This document shows, piece after piece, positions 37,001-43,723 of a stretch of DNA of 64,000 bases. Every line of letters starts with the position of its first letter. Position 1 is the stretch's first letter. The stretch is from a virus, in IMG/VR virus record IMGVR_UViG_3300045999_010033, positions 126,001 to 190,000 of that record; one strand, written 5' to 3'. The translations under genes were made by a program, and so were the position numbers. The notes beneath the pieces are model-generated. The model searched no databases. It worked only from the letters and a program-made list of their open reading frames with translations, and was not told where the DNA came from.

Positions 37001-37925
37001 TGCCATTACCGGTTTGCGCAAAAGATGCAGAATCGGACCAACTTGCAGTTCCATATACACGTTTGTTACTACTATCTACATATATGTCACCTCTAATATG
37101 GGTTTTAGTTATATTTGTGTTTCCAATTGTAGTCGTATTAGAACCTTTACCAATTGTGTTATATCCTATTACAATTTGATTGGTCTCCGAACTTGCGCTT
37201 GGTTTTGTATTTGCTCCAATAAAAACCGATTGATTAGAATCTATGTTGTTTCCTGCTTCAGCAGCCTTTCCGGCATTTACACCAACCGCGACGTTGTAAT
37301 CGCCCGTTTCCATAGCAATCAGTGCTTCAGACCCAATTGCTACATTGTAGTTTGTATAGCTAGATGAATGTAATGTATAAGACCCTATTGCAGTGTTACC
37401 ATCACCTGTGTTTTCATTTAATGCGTATGAGCCTATTGCTGTGTTTTGTTGTCCGGTATTTAGTGATAGTGCGTTATTACCAACTACGGTATTAGTTGTG
37501 AAACTTCCATCCCCACGGCCGATTCTGACACCATGTACATATATGTCGTTATTTGTAGTTAGTGAGCCAGAAACATCTACAGAACCACTAAATTGTGAAT
37601 TAAAATTTACCTTAAAGCCAAGTATAGAATCTACCGATGCGGTCACACTACCCGATGATATACTAGAAAGATTTAATCCAACTACACTCGATGCCGATAT
37701 ATTTGTTAATCCTGAACCGTTTCCAAAAAAGGAGCCGGAAAATGAGCCACTAAATGCAGATACCGTTGATCCAATCTCAATTATTTTTTCACCACTAGAA
37801 CCACTGGTTTTCATAAACAACTTACCATCGTAAGTGTTTATTGCCAATTCACCATAATCCAATGAAGATGTGGTTGGTACACGACCGGGTACTGCACTTC
37901 TACGCAGTTTTATTATTTGACTCAT
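31020..37925 (-). CDS. Giant collagen-like tail fibre, 2301 residues
   Basis: The largest gene in the window. The N-terminus SQIIKLRRSAVPGRVPTTSSLDYGELAIN is a typical phage fibre attachment start. Residues about 142-248 form a YadA-like beta-roll (NTAIGSYALNENTGDGNTAIG). Four collagen-like blocks lie at about 450-545, 712-920, 1762-1865 and 1969-2080. Repeated short beta modules of the form GSFxGNGxGITNISASSVVGLNLSxISSGSV and ISGSLxxSG separate them. Residues about 1000-1750 hold a long beta-rich stretch with a possible globular part. The C-terminus is beta-rich without an S74 domain. LamG copy 7 follows at once. Confidence 0.88.
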   Translation of the reverse strand: MSQIIKLRRSAVPGRVPTTSSLDYGELAINTYDGKLFMKTSGSSGEKIIEIGSTVSAFSGSFSGSFFGNGSGLTNISASSVVGLNLSSISSGSVTASVDSILGFKVNFNSQFSGSVDVSGSLTTNNDIYVHGVRIGRGDGSFTTNTVVGNNALSLNTGQQNTAIGSYALNENTGDGNTAIGSYTLHSSSYTNYNVAIGSEALIAMETGDYNVAVGVNAGKAAEAGNNIDSNQSVFIGANTKPSASSETNQIVIGYNTIGKGSNTTTIGNTNITKTHIRGDIYVDSSNKRVYGTASWSDSASFAQTGNGIFSGSFSGSFIGNGAGITNISASSVVGLNLSRISSGSVTASVDPAYGFKVNTNTQISGGLEVTGSINISGSVGNVFTANIDSISFTGSMLISGSFTSSYIGAATGFTLPTYNSNPSGSFSTGSLYYNIGDTNIYRWNGTQWIAAAGTAGSSGTAGSSGTAGSSGSSGTAGSSGTAGSSGSSGTAGSSGTAGSSGSSGTAGSSGSSGTDGSSGSSGTAGSSGTAGSSGSSGSSGSSGTSGTGFNTISNPANNRILTSDGTTNTAVAESNLTFDGNTLVVTGSINVSDTIVAQRIHVQTITSSISFVTGSSKFGVSGSDLHQFTGSVSISGGAEFSVNVNTIIFTSSLSLSGSLTASAIDAETQFKLPNYSSSPTGSFKSGSLYYNTSDTDIYRWDGTQWIAAVGATGSSGTAGSSGSSGTAGSSGSSGTDGSSGSSGTAGSSGTAGSSGSSGTDGSSGSSGSSGTAGSSGTAGSSGSSGTAGSSGTDGSSGSSGTAGSSGSSGTAGSSGSSGTDGSSGSSGSSGTDGSSGSSGTAGSSGSSGTDGSSGSSGTAGSSGSSGTDGSSGSSGTAGSSGSSGTAGSSGTAGSSGSSGSSGTAGSSGTAGSSGSAGTSGTGFNTISNPLDNRILTSDGSANSANAEANLTFDGSVLNVTGSINATNITSSLYGTASWALRAVSASYSENLQISGSINNASVINFVTGSDQPKAEGRLGWDDGYGTLNLGLKGGNVNLAIGEELFIRAFNAEATTLTKGTVVYIFGSQGNRVSVKRASATAELGSANTLGFVAEQILSGEEGFVQTEGPLNELNTLGLTAGGLVYLSSSAGQYTQTTPQAPLHSVRLGYVERVSATVGSIYVKIDNGYELDELHDVKINGITSGDLLVRSGSVWINSKQLTGSYGLTGSSTIIGTQTITGSINVSGSQTFIGTSVSVGNQIVTGSLITSGSNTLIGISVLSGSVNVSGSLNATANFTLQGHLRLDPGQDPGPNNITASYLFTSASNTATGYDLYYRQNGNLTKFKWLEGGLSSGILYGGGISFSGSVIYVKKGSGIINNMNATSGSEINPIITYVNWNDYTASAQYITSSQTTYLYVDGTGVIFQQTSYFDETQYEEAIPLGLVTHPNYSSITGYASSVQTTYNSDTQQNDFIRSFGPIKVNGFTPSGQSGSLRINIGDGTGFFLGGYYSQNPNSPSHYTATPALTASMARAYRTGSGIYLDSNNGNYYTVVDPTKYDNGNGLSSVSGPNVTIQRIFYSPESKRAVIYYGHNSYTSIANALSALLSDSFVEGEFTAKSLIFAGYLLVQGNASDLTNTSQAIFIQAGSFRNTSGGSSAATNITQTLDDLSDVNITTPTNGQALVYNGGVWINGTPLNATSASFAQTASLAVLALTASSADNFTVRDTLVAQRIVSQIITSSTELITGSTQFGTLVSNTHQFTGSVSISGSLIINGTSYTAATSGTSGTAGSSGSSGSSGSTGSSGSSGTAGSSGSSGSTGSSGSSGTAGSSGSSGSSGTAGSSGSSGSTGSSGSSGTAGSSGSSGSTGSSGSSGTAGSSGSSGTSGVANILNNANDRILTATGTQGEANAESLLTFDGTKLSILYQSGDEGGEILLNKSATNNSLTGSGITIDSYQNKLRFFEQGGAARGAYIDLTEAAAGVGTNLLTAGSSGTSGSSGSSGTAGSSGSAGSSGSTGSSGSSGTAGSSGSSGTAGSSGSSGSTGSSGSSGTAGSSGSSGSTGSSGSSGTAGSSGSSGSTGSSGSSGTAGSSGTAGTSGTGFTTIATPADNRVLTSDGSVNSAVAEANLNFNGSVLNVTGSVIATSLTSSTLLVSGSGVQRAIIHGSGSSQSIFSVLGSQGELFSVTDNLSGSLFSVNDISGLPILEVFSDDTVLMGDSIAPVLNTTKRVSITGSTTIYSMSTGSYDGMFVEYTIRSGSNARMGQFIAMWSGASTVVSDVSTVDFGNTSGVAFTSIISGSNMVMTGSASAGTWTGKFIIRTI
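31685..32020 (-). repeat. Collagen-like repeat block with 54-bp DNA units, giant fibre
   Basis: About 112 codons of GSS/GTA/GST triplets. Three nearly identical 54-base units start at about 31721, 31775 and 31829. Confidence 0.9.
32330..32640 (-). repeat. Collagen-like repeat block, giant fibre (third)
   Basis: About 104 codons, again built of near-identical 54-base units. A variant unit near 32490 breaks the register. Confidence 0.9.
35165..35790 (-). repeat. Collagen-like repeat block, giant fibre (second, longest)
   Basis: About 208 codons of GSS/GTA/GTD/GSS triplets. The GTD units are peculiar to the two N-terminal blocks of this fibre. Confidence 0.9.
36290..36575 (-). repeat. Collagen-like repeat block, giant fibre (first)
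   Basis: About 95 codons of GTA/GSS triplets with one GTD, next to a repeated beta module. Confidence 0.9.
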
Positions 37926-37927
37926 TT

Positions 37928-37978
37928 AGGTATATACCTTTAGTTAGTAATAGAATATGCTATATAGCACTTACTAAC
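37928..37978. other. Leader with stacked palindromes before giant fibre
   Basis: Three symmetric elements lie within 51 bases: a 12-base palindrome AGGTATATACCT (37928-37939), an 8-bp inverted repeat GTTAGTAA/TTACTAAC (37943-37950 and 37971-37978), and inside it the 10-base palindrome GCTATATAGC (37959-37968). They sit between an ATATTTATG-like motif and the fibre ATG. Confidence 0.55.
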
Positions 37979-37985
37979 ATAAATA

Positions 37986-38270
37986 TTAAAACTCCCCTAA
38001 ATCAATTACATTTCCATAAAGACTACCCGATATAATTGGGTCAGATGGTGCGTTTGAACCGGATTGCATCCATATCATAGCAGGAACTACTGAACCCGAT
38101 TCCGAATCCAAGCTAGCCGATATATCGTATGAGGTTGCATCTACAACCGCAATTGCACCACTAACAATAAGAGAATATTGGTCATCGGTTAAAGTGGTGA
38201 TAGTTACATTTTTAAGTGTGGCTCCATCCAAATCTAATTCAAGTTGTTTTGTTCTTATTCTTGTGGCCAT
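37986..38270 (-). CDS. Hypothetical small structural protein (94 residues)
   Basis: The protein begins MATRIRTKQLELDLDG and is beta-rich, with ISASLDSESGSVVPAMIWM and ISGSLYGNVIDLGEF near the end. It resembles the short strand modules of the fibre proteins (ISGSL), so a fibre collar, adaptor or decoration role is plausible. It lies 60 bases upstream of the giant fibre and 1 base after the 217-residue gene. It has no membrane segment, signal peptide or catalytic motif, and I do not recognise the family. Confidence 0.65.
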   Translation of the reverse strand: MATRIRTKQLELDLDGATLKNVTITTLTDDQYSLIVSGAIAVVDATSYDISASLDSESGSVVPAMIWMQSGSNAPSDPIISGSLYGNVIDLGEF

Positions 38271-38271
38271 T

Positions 38272-38925
38272 TTATACGGGTTTTATTTTTCCAAATATTT
38301 TAATATCTTGTGGTGGAACTCTATTATCTATTAACCAATAATCGTTAATTTTTATTTCAATATTAGAGCCACTTTGACTTATACTAAATATTCCCGGCAT
38401 ATGCAATCCATCAATAAATACTTCAAAGTTTTCAGGGCCGATGGTTTCCGTACCATAATCTAATGTTCTATTATTTATGATTAATCTATTTAATACGGAC
38501 TCATCTGCGGTGGCAGGTGTTTTATCTATCACACTTGCACTAACATAAATATATCTTGCACTATATTGTAGGATTTCTTTATGAAAGTCGTTTGTTATGT
38601 TATTGGTAAAAATATATGTAGTCGGCGATTCTGACACTTTTGTATTTGCCTGAAATGCTTTTGGTGCAGAAATCCCATCATTAATAATTTCTTGAATACT
38701 TCCGGTTGCCGAATTTAAATTAGGTACATTATTTATATTTACTTTTGAAACCGATTGTTTCAATTTTTTTGTATTGGCTTGAAAATTTTTTGGTGAAGCA
38801 ATGCCATCATTAATAATTTCTTGAATACTTGCAGTTGCAGAAAGTACATCTGGCAAATTATTAAAATTTATCTTTGATACAACTCGATTGAGTTTTTTTG
38901 TATTCGATGTGAATCGGTTAAGCAT
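38272..38925 (-). CDS. Structural protein with duplicated N-terminal unit (217 residues)
   Basis: The first 90 residues hold two copies of a roughly 34-residue unit, with TxxxKKLxxxVSKxNxNNxPxxxSATxSIQEIINDGIxxPKxFQANTK as the shared pattern. The second half is beta-rich (YIYVSASVIDKTPA, NFEVFIDGLHMPGIFSI) and ends in IKIFGKIKPV. Its end overlaps the 109-residue gene by 8 bases at its start. The duplication may give two binding sites for a ring neighbour. Position between neck and fibre genes suggests a neck, whisker or adaptor protein. No known family identified. Confidence 0.65.
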   Translation of the reverse strand: MLNRFTSNTKKLNRVVSKINFNNLPDVLSATASIQEIINDGIASPKNFQANTKKLKQSVSKVNINNVPNLNSATGSIQEIINDGISAPKAFQANTKVSESPTTYIFTNNITNDFHKEILQYSARYIYVSASVIDKTPATADESVLNRLIINNRTLDYGTETIGPENFEVFIDGLHMPGIFSISQSGSNIEIKINDYWLIDNRVPPQDIKIFGKIKPV

Positions 38926-39247
38926 ATTTTTCTAAGTCTCCTCCAACTACAATTTCATCCAAAGTATCTAATGGATATTCAAATCTTGATTTAATAAATT
39001 TAACTAAAAGTCCATCCGATGCCATTTCAGTAATATAATCTCTTGGATTGATATTTTGTGTATTAATTCTTATTCTTAATCGGTCTTGCTTAGTACGATA
39101 TTCTACCTCTCGTAATATTGGTGCAAACCGCCAACCTTTTGCAATCCAAATCCAATATGTAGAATCATTTAAATTATATGGAGTTAGAATTACTCTTGGA
39201 ACATTTCGACTAATTACGTTTGTAATATCTAAAAGTGTTCGTTTCAT
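38918..39247 (-). CDS. Hypothetical neck/tail-completion region protein (109 residues)
   Basis: The product begins MKRTLLDITNVISRNVPRVILTPYNLND, contains aromatic strands (STYWIWIAKGWRFAP) and ends in a charged segment DEIVVGGDLEKYA. Its ATG overlaps the end of the gp15-like gene by 4 bases, and its end overlaps the next gene by 8 bases. This tight packing links it to the tail-completion operon. A tail terminator or connector role is possible but not shown by any motif. Confidence 0.6.
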   Translation of the reverse strand: MKRTLLDITNVISRNVPRVILTPYNLNDSTYWIWIAKGWRFAPILREVEYRTKQDRLRIRINTQNINPRDYITEMASDGLLVKFIKSRFEYPLDTLDEIVVGGDLEKYA

Positions 39248-40341
39248 ATCAATTCAATATATTTTCCGGTTATTGTTACTTCATCAGTATTTACAACATT
39301 CCATCCCAAAGTTATATTATTGAATGTAACCGTTAATGTACTTCCACTCATAGAATATGTATAATGTGTAGTTTCGTAATATCTGACACCATTTATGTAT
39401 ATTTTTATATCGTATTGCGTCGCTATTACCGATGAAAATGCTGCGGGTGTTTTTATTAATTTTACATTTGTCAAATTAAATATATTATCCGAAACATAAT
39501 TCATAAAATCCGAACTATTTAACGATAGATAATCCACAAGGTCTTTATTATCGTAGTATGGTGATTGTGTAGTGAGCATTGCTTCTAATCTGCCATCTGC
39601 TGTCAAATCCGTTTCAGATGTAACAACCACACGATTAATTGATTGAGATTTCCTCGTTGTATTTTCTGATGCGAATTTTTCAGGTAGAAGATATGCCTTT
39701 ACACTTAATGTAAACTCTAATCTATTTATGCGTTCTTGATTATCATTTACTTCATTTACTACATTGTAATCCGCAACACTGGCATAAAACTTAAATCGGG
39801 CCTTATCACCCCAATATTCATCTGATGCGAAGTTTAATGCCTCAATTACAACGTTCATATGTTCGGTAAAACTTGTCCATGCCATGCAATCGTAGTTTAC
39901 TTCGACATAATCCGGCATAGTTATATTATATAAATCATAAGCAGGAGTTATGCCATTTAGAATACTAAACCTGTCGTATCGGTTTCTTTTACTCCACTTT
40001 GTTACGGTTGAATATGATACGTGTCTATTAAGCATTGGTATTGCATCATTTTTGGCAACAGTTGTCCTTCGTATCATCATTATAGGTAGCTGTATTCTAC
40101 CTTTATTATCTCTATATATACCCTGACGTCTTGCTCCATTCCATCTTTCAGAATTACCATAAATTACTGGTATCTTTATATTTGTATTTTGTGAATCGGA
40201 TAGATTTGGCAATGCCACATCTTCTAAATATGACATGATGGCGTAATCTACATCATATAGAGTTACCGATGGGTTAATATCCCCACCTTCCCATTTTCTT
40301 TGAAGTATTCTATCTGATTGTCTTAGTGGATTCTCTGCCAT
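39244..40341 (-). CDS. Tail sheath terminator/completion protein, gp15-like
   Basis: The 365-residue protein resembles T4 gp15, which caps the tail tube and sheath and joins the tail to the head. Shared features by eye are KIPVIYGNSERWNG followed by RIQLPIMMIRRTTVA, the segment PDYVEVNYDCMAWTSFTEHMN, a helix VIEALNF, and the closing strands NRLEFTLSVKAYLLPE. It is longer than T4 gp15 (272 residues), with a C-terminal extension of beta strands. It follows the gp14-like gene by one shared base and belongs to the neck operon. Confidence 0.7.
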   Translation of the reverse strand: MAENPLRQSDRILQRKWEGGDINPSVTLYDVDYAIMSYLEDVALPNLSDSQNTNIKIPVIYGNSERWNGARRQGIYRDNKGRIQLPIMMIRRTTVAKNDAIPMLNRHVSYSTVTKWSKRNRYDRFSILNGITPAYDLYNITMPDYVEVNYDCMAWTSFTEHMNVVIEALNFASDEYWGDKARFKFYASVADYNVVNEVNDNQERINRLEFTLSVKAYLLPEKFASENTTRKSQSINRVVVTSETDLTADGRLEAMLTTQSPYYDNKDLVDYLSLNSSDFMNYVSDNIFNLTNVKLIKTPAAFSSVIATQYDIKIYINGVRYYETTHYTYSMSGSTLTVTFNNITLGWNVVNTDEVTITGKYIELI

Positions 40342-40796
40342 TATTCAATTCTTTTTTCTATGTTAAGATCACTTATTCTACTCATAAATGCGGTACACAC
40401 AATACTGTAATTGTTATACTCCTGTCCTCCTATGAATTGAACTTCATTTGTATTATTGATTTCGTAATAAGATGTATCAAAATAAATGAAATCACCAACT
40501 TCGGGATATATTCCTTTTTCTTGACACCTTTCTCTATCCAACTTGAATGTTATGGTTTGTGTAGTATCTGGTCCAAATCCTTCGTATGTTCTTTCAATAC
40601 CATCTTTATCAATTAGGGCGTATATGGATACTCCACGATAGTATGTTTTATCAAGAGATTCACCATACAAGTTTACCTTTGATTGATAGATATTAAGTTT
40701 GTAGAGTATTATTTCAACTTGTATTACTTCATCTACCAACTCTCTAGCAATCCCTCTAAAAAATGTTACGTCACGTGGAGATATGAATTTTGGCAT
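40341..40796 (-). CDS. Neck protein, gp14-like
   Basis: The 151-residue protein (MPKFISPRDVTFFRGIARELVDEV) is shorter than T4 gp14 (256 residues) but sits exactly between gp13-like and gp15-like genes. The segment YPEVGDFIYFDTSYYEINNTNEVQF is typical of head-completion neck proteins: a GDxIYF strand, then YEIxxV, then a Q-F turn. Its stop shares a base with the gp15-like start. The neck joins the DNA-filled head to the finished tail. Confidence 0.6.
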   Translation of the reverse strand: MPKFISPRDVTFFRGIARELVDEVIQVEIILYKLNIYQSKVNLYGESLDKTYYRGVSIYALIDKDGIERTYEGFGPDTTQTITFKLDRERCQEKGIYPEVGDFIYFDTSYYEINNTNEVQFIGGQEYNNYSIVCTAFMSRISDLNIEKRIE

Positions 40797-40797
40797 T

Positions 40798-41985
40798 TCA
40801 ACCTATATAAATTGTGAGTGGAATTTTTTTCAACATCTCTTGATGGTAATCGGCTTCGTTCTTTTTATATTCAAATTGCTTTGTACGTCCGAGTTCATCT
40901 AAATTTTCGCGTAGTTGAGTGATTAGTGTATCCTTTTCGGTTTGAGCTTCGGAACGAAGTGCCGCACCATCAAGTGATACTTCACCATCGGGTATCGGAA
41001 TTGTACTATATTTTTCACGAATAGCACCAAGTAATTCTTTAGCAAGGGCTAATGTGTATTTTCGTATCCATTGTTTTCCAACATCGTTTATGGAATCATA
41101 TGAAATAAAATCATATTTAATATCCGAATAGTCCGATACCTTATTATCTTTTATAGTTATCGCGTTTTTATCAAATTCATTACTTGAAAAATATTCAAAA
41201 TAAATTCGTTTTGGGGTTCGAACCGTTGGGATTGGAAATACTTTTATTTTATCATTTACAATATTAAAAGTATATGCAGATTTACGAATTTGGTCGTTTA
41301 ACTCAATGTGTTGAATTCTAAGTGCATCCTCAAATAGTGGCATCAATAGGAATTGTGCCGCAGGTGAATACTGTCCAAATCCAAATTCATCCAATAAGTT
41401 TAGAGTACCTTGCGCACCAACTGAATATGGGTCAAAGAATCTTTGTATCGCAGGTGTTGATTCAAAAAATACTTTTGTAATTTCAAATTTAGATGCCGTG
41501 TTGAATAGAGTTGAAAACGATTGTGATGTGGCAGCATCCTTTGCCAATGAGGCGATATCGTATTCTTGCTTACCTACTTCCATATCAATATACGCCTTCT
41601 TAATATCCGTGTCACCACCAACATACGCAAGTGTTCCATATGCCTGCGACATTCTGAATATCGTAGGAACAAATGAGCCATCTACAAGTGTCTGACTAAA
41701 GTTTTTGTTTTCTGATTTCGGATAACCACGGAGTATATTTAGATTATTTCTTATATTAAATTGATTAACTTGTGCCGAATATTCCGAAACGGCTTCTTCA
41801 AAGCAGGCATAAAATTGTGTATCTATCATTTCGATATCAACTGTTGGATATCCAAGACGAGTTGCACACCAAACTGCAGTTCTGGGTCCATCGGTTTGAA
41901 AATCCGCATCTGCATCATACAATGCGTATGGGGTTGAACCTGATATTGCCGAACCTGAACCGGGCCATTTTACGTTAAGAGACAT
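40798..41985 (-). CDS. Neck protein, gp13-like
   Basis: The 395-residue protein carries the typical neck-protein start: RLGYPTVDIEMIDTQFYACFEEAVSEYS, a helix pair preceding a beta domain, near residues 42-70. It ends with a long helical, charged segment (KFEYKKNEADYHQEMLKK). T4 gp13 (309 residues) binds the portal after DNA packaging and prepares the head for tail joining. This gene starts a new unit directly after the capsid terminator, with an ATATTTATA motif 15 bases before its ATG. Confidence 0.75.
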   Translation of the reverse strand: MSLNVKWPGSGSAISGSTPYALYDADADFQTDGPRTAVWCATRLGYPTVDIEMIDTQFYACFEEAVSEYSAQVNQFNIRNNLNILRGYPKSENKNFSQTLVDGSFVPTIFRMSQAYGTLAYVGGDTDIKKAYIDMEVGKQEYDIASLAKDAATSQSFSTLFNTASKFEITKVFFESTPAIQRFFDPYSVGAQGTLNLLDEFGFGQYSPAAQFLLMPLFEDALRIQHIELNDQIRKSAYTFNIVNDKIKVFPIPTVRTPKRIYFEYFSSNEFDKNAITIKDNKVSDYSDIKYDFISYDSINDVGKQWIRKYTLALAKELLGAIREKYSTIPIPDGEVSLDGAALRSEAQTEKDTLITQLRENLDELGRTKQFEYKKNEADYHQEMLKKIPLTIYIG

Positions 41986-41999
41986 AGTTAGTTATTTAC

Positions 42000-42008
42000 T
42001 ATAAATAT
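42000..42008 (-). promoter_or_regulatory. ATATTTATA motif before neck operon
   Basis: Perfect copy 15 bases before the gp13-like ATG and just downstream of the capsid terminator. Confidence 0.5.
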
Positions 42009-42015
42009 AAAAAAT

Positions 42016-42040
42016 AAAAAAGGGGAGAATTAATCTCCCC
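42016..42040 (-). terminator. Rho-independent terminator after major capsid gene
   Basis: On the minus strand a perfect 7-bp stem GGGGAGA/TCTCCCC with a 5-base loop is followed by six T. It lies 29 bases after the capsid stop codon. Confidence 0.9.
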
Positions 42041-42069
42041 TAATTTATTTTTGGTTATCTAATCGGTGA

Positions 42070-43704
42070 TTAGAGAGTATGTAGACCCTCAACCACAATC
42101 TTGCCATAGAATTCCGGACGGACTATCTTCTTAGCGTATCTCGTCATAACTCCACGACGTGGTGTGAAGTTAGTCGGGTCATACACAAGCGGAGTCATAA
42201 TCAAAGGCACATATGGTGCGTAGACAGCTCCAGTTTCGAAGAAGTTAGAACCTTTGAAACCAAGAAGGATAACGTTCTCAGTCATGTATGGGTTTTTGTA
42301 AACATCATACCTGTTAGAGATTGAACCTACATTGGTTACACCAGCTGCAAATTGAAGAGCATCTTTACCAGGGTTAGCTGAGAAGCCATTCATTGATTCG
42401 AGGATAGTACATACATCCGGGCTAGCCACGATGAAGTTTGCACCACCACGCATTGTCAACTGATGGATTTTGTTTGATACCTTTTGAAGTTTGATACCAA
42501 GTGTTTGATACCAAGTGTTCTTTTGGTAAGCGTTTGCAGATATAGTAGCAGAATCAGGTGCGAAAAGACCGGTTGTTGAATTGTAGTCGTATCCTACTCT
42601 TGCAGACCAGTAATCAGTAGTCAATGCGTTAGCCTGAAGCATCTCAAGAATTTCCAAATCAATCTCAAGAGAGATGTATTCAGAAAGCATCTGAGTCAAT
42701 TCAGCTTCTGCGTCGATACTGTGGTATGCGTTAAGGTCTTGCGCCAATTCAGGAGTCCAAACTGCTTTCAACTTACGAGTTTTAGCAACGATTGGTTCTG
42801 ATTTGAGTTCAAGCTCAATTTCAGGAATACCAACATCAGCACCAGTTCTATCTTCAAAATCACCTCTTGAAGTAGCGGTTGGTTGTTTGTGATAAGATAC
42901 TGTTGCAGTTGCACCATCGGAAAGGAATGCAGCAGTAGATCCAGTTACAAAGAATTCAACAAAGTTTCCGTTGATATTTGTGTATTGTGGATATAGTGTG
43001 ACAGAGCCAGATGTAAGTACAAACGCTCTAACACCATTGAAATCCATTTCGGAAAGAATTGATGAAGATACTGCTACCTTCTTAATACCACCTGCTGCAA
43101 CGGATGCTGAAAGTGCGTTTGAATAATCGGTATCTGCCCAAGATGCACTTGTTACAGTTACTCCTGCACCTATACTTCCTGTACCGATTGTTACACTAAC
43201 ATCGTTGATGGAATATCCGAAACGACCAGGGCCATAAAGACCTTCTTCTGCTACTTGAGTAGAACCAAGTTTGTTACCTGCAGGTGAAAGAGAATCTTTA
43301 CCAACGGTACCACCTTTACCGAACATTGAAGAACCAGAGAATGCTGGCTTACCTGCTTGGTCGGTTGAATACTTGAAGTCCATGTAGAAGATAAGACCTG
43401 AAGGTAAGTTCATCGGCTGTACAGAAACGAATTCTTTTGCAGCGATGCTACCAAAGATACGTCTTACAAGCGGAAGAGCTACACCTGCCCATTCTTCAGA
43501 ACCAGCTGCGAAGCCAGTCTTTGTTGCTTCATCAAGAAGCTGCTTAGCTTGGTTTTCAAGCAATACTGCCATACCATGCTTTTGTGATTCAGAACCTGCT
43601 CCTTCAAGAAGGCCTGTTTTTTCCCATTTGGATTTCAAACCCCTAGTTTGCTCAAGCATAATGCTTTGCGGGTTTGCACCATTCATTAATTTTTTTAAGT
43701 CCAT
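42070..43704 (-). CDS. Major capsid protein, gp23-like
   Basis: Starting at ATG 43704 the precursor has 544 residues (T4 gp23: 521); an upstream ATG at 43773 would overlap the scaffold gene and adds atypical sequence. Shared features with gp23 are WEKTGLLEG near residue 30, the VSVQPMNLPSGLIFYM strand, LKAVWTPELAQDLNAYHSIDAEAELT, and the ending APYVPLIMTPLVYDPTNFTPRRGVMTRYA. The prohead protease site is probably LLDE59-A60, with LLE34-G35 as another candidate; both fit [L/I]xE. The gene is the last before a terminator and directly follows the scaffold. Confidence 0.96.
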   Translation of the reverse strand: MDLKKLMNGANPQSIMLEQTRGLKSKWEKTGLLEGAGSESQKHGMAVLLENQAKQLLDEATKTGFAAGSEEWAGVALPLVRRIFGSIAAKEFVSVQPMNLPSGLIFYMDFKYSTDQAGKPAFSGSSMFGKGGTVGKDSLSPAGNKLGSTQVAEEGLYGPGRFGYSINDVSVTIGTGSIGAGVTVTSASWADTDYSNALSASVAAGGIKKVAVSSSILSEMDFNGVRAFVLTSGSVTLYPQYTNINGNFVEFFVTGSTAAFLSDGATATVSYHKQPTATSRGDFEDRTGADVGIPEIELELKSEPIVAKTRKLKAVWTPELAQDLNAYHSIDAEAELTQMLSEYISLEIDLEILEMLQANALTTDYWSARVGYDYNSTTGLFAPDSATISANAYQKNTWYQTLGIKLQKVSNKIHQLTMRGGANFIVASPDVCTILESMNGFSANPGKDALQFAAGVTNVGSISNRYDVYKNPYMTENVILLGFKGSNFFETGAVYAPYVPLIMTPLVYDPTNFTPRRGVMTRYAKKIVRPEFYGKIVVEGLHTL

Positions 43705-43723
43705 TTTGTTTTGTTTTGTTTTA

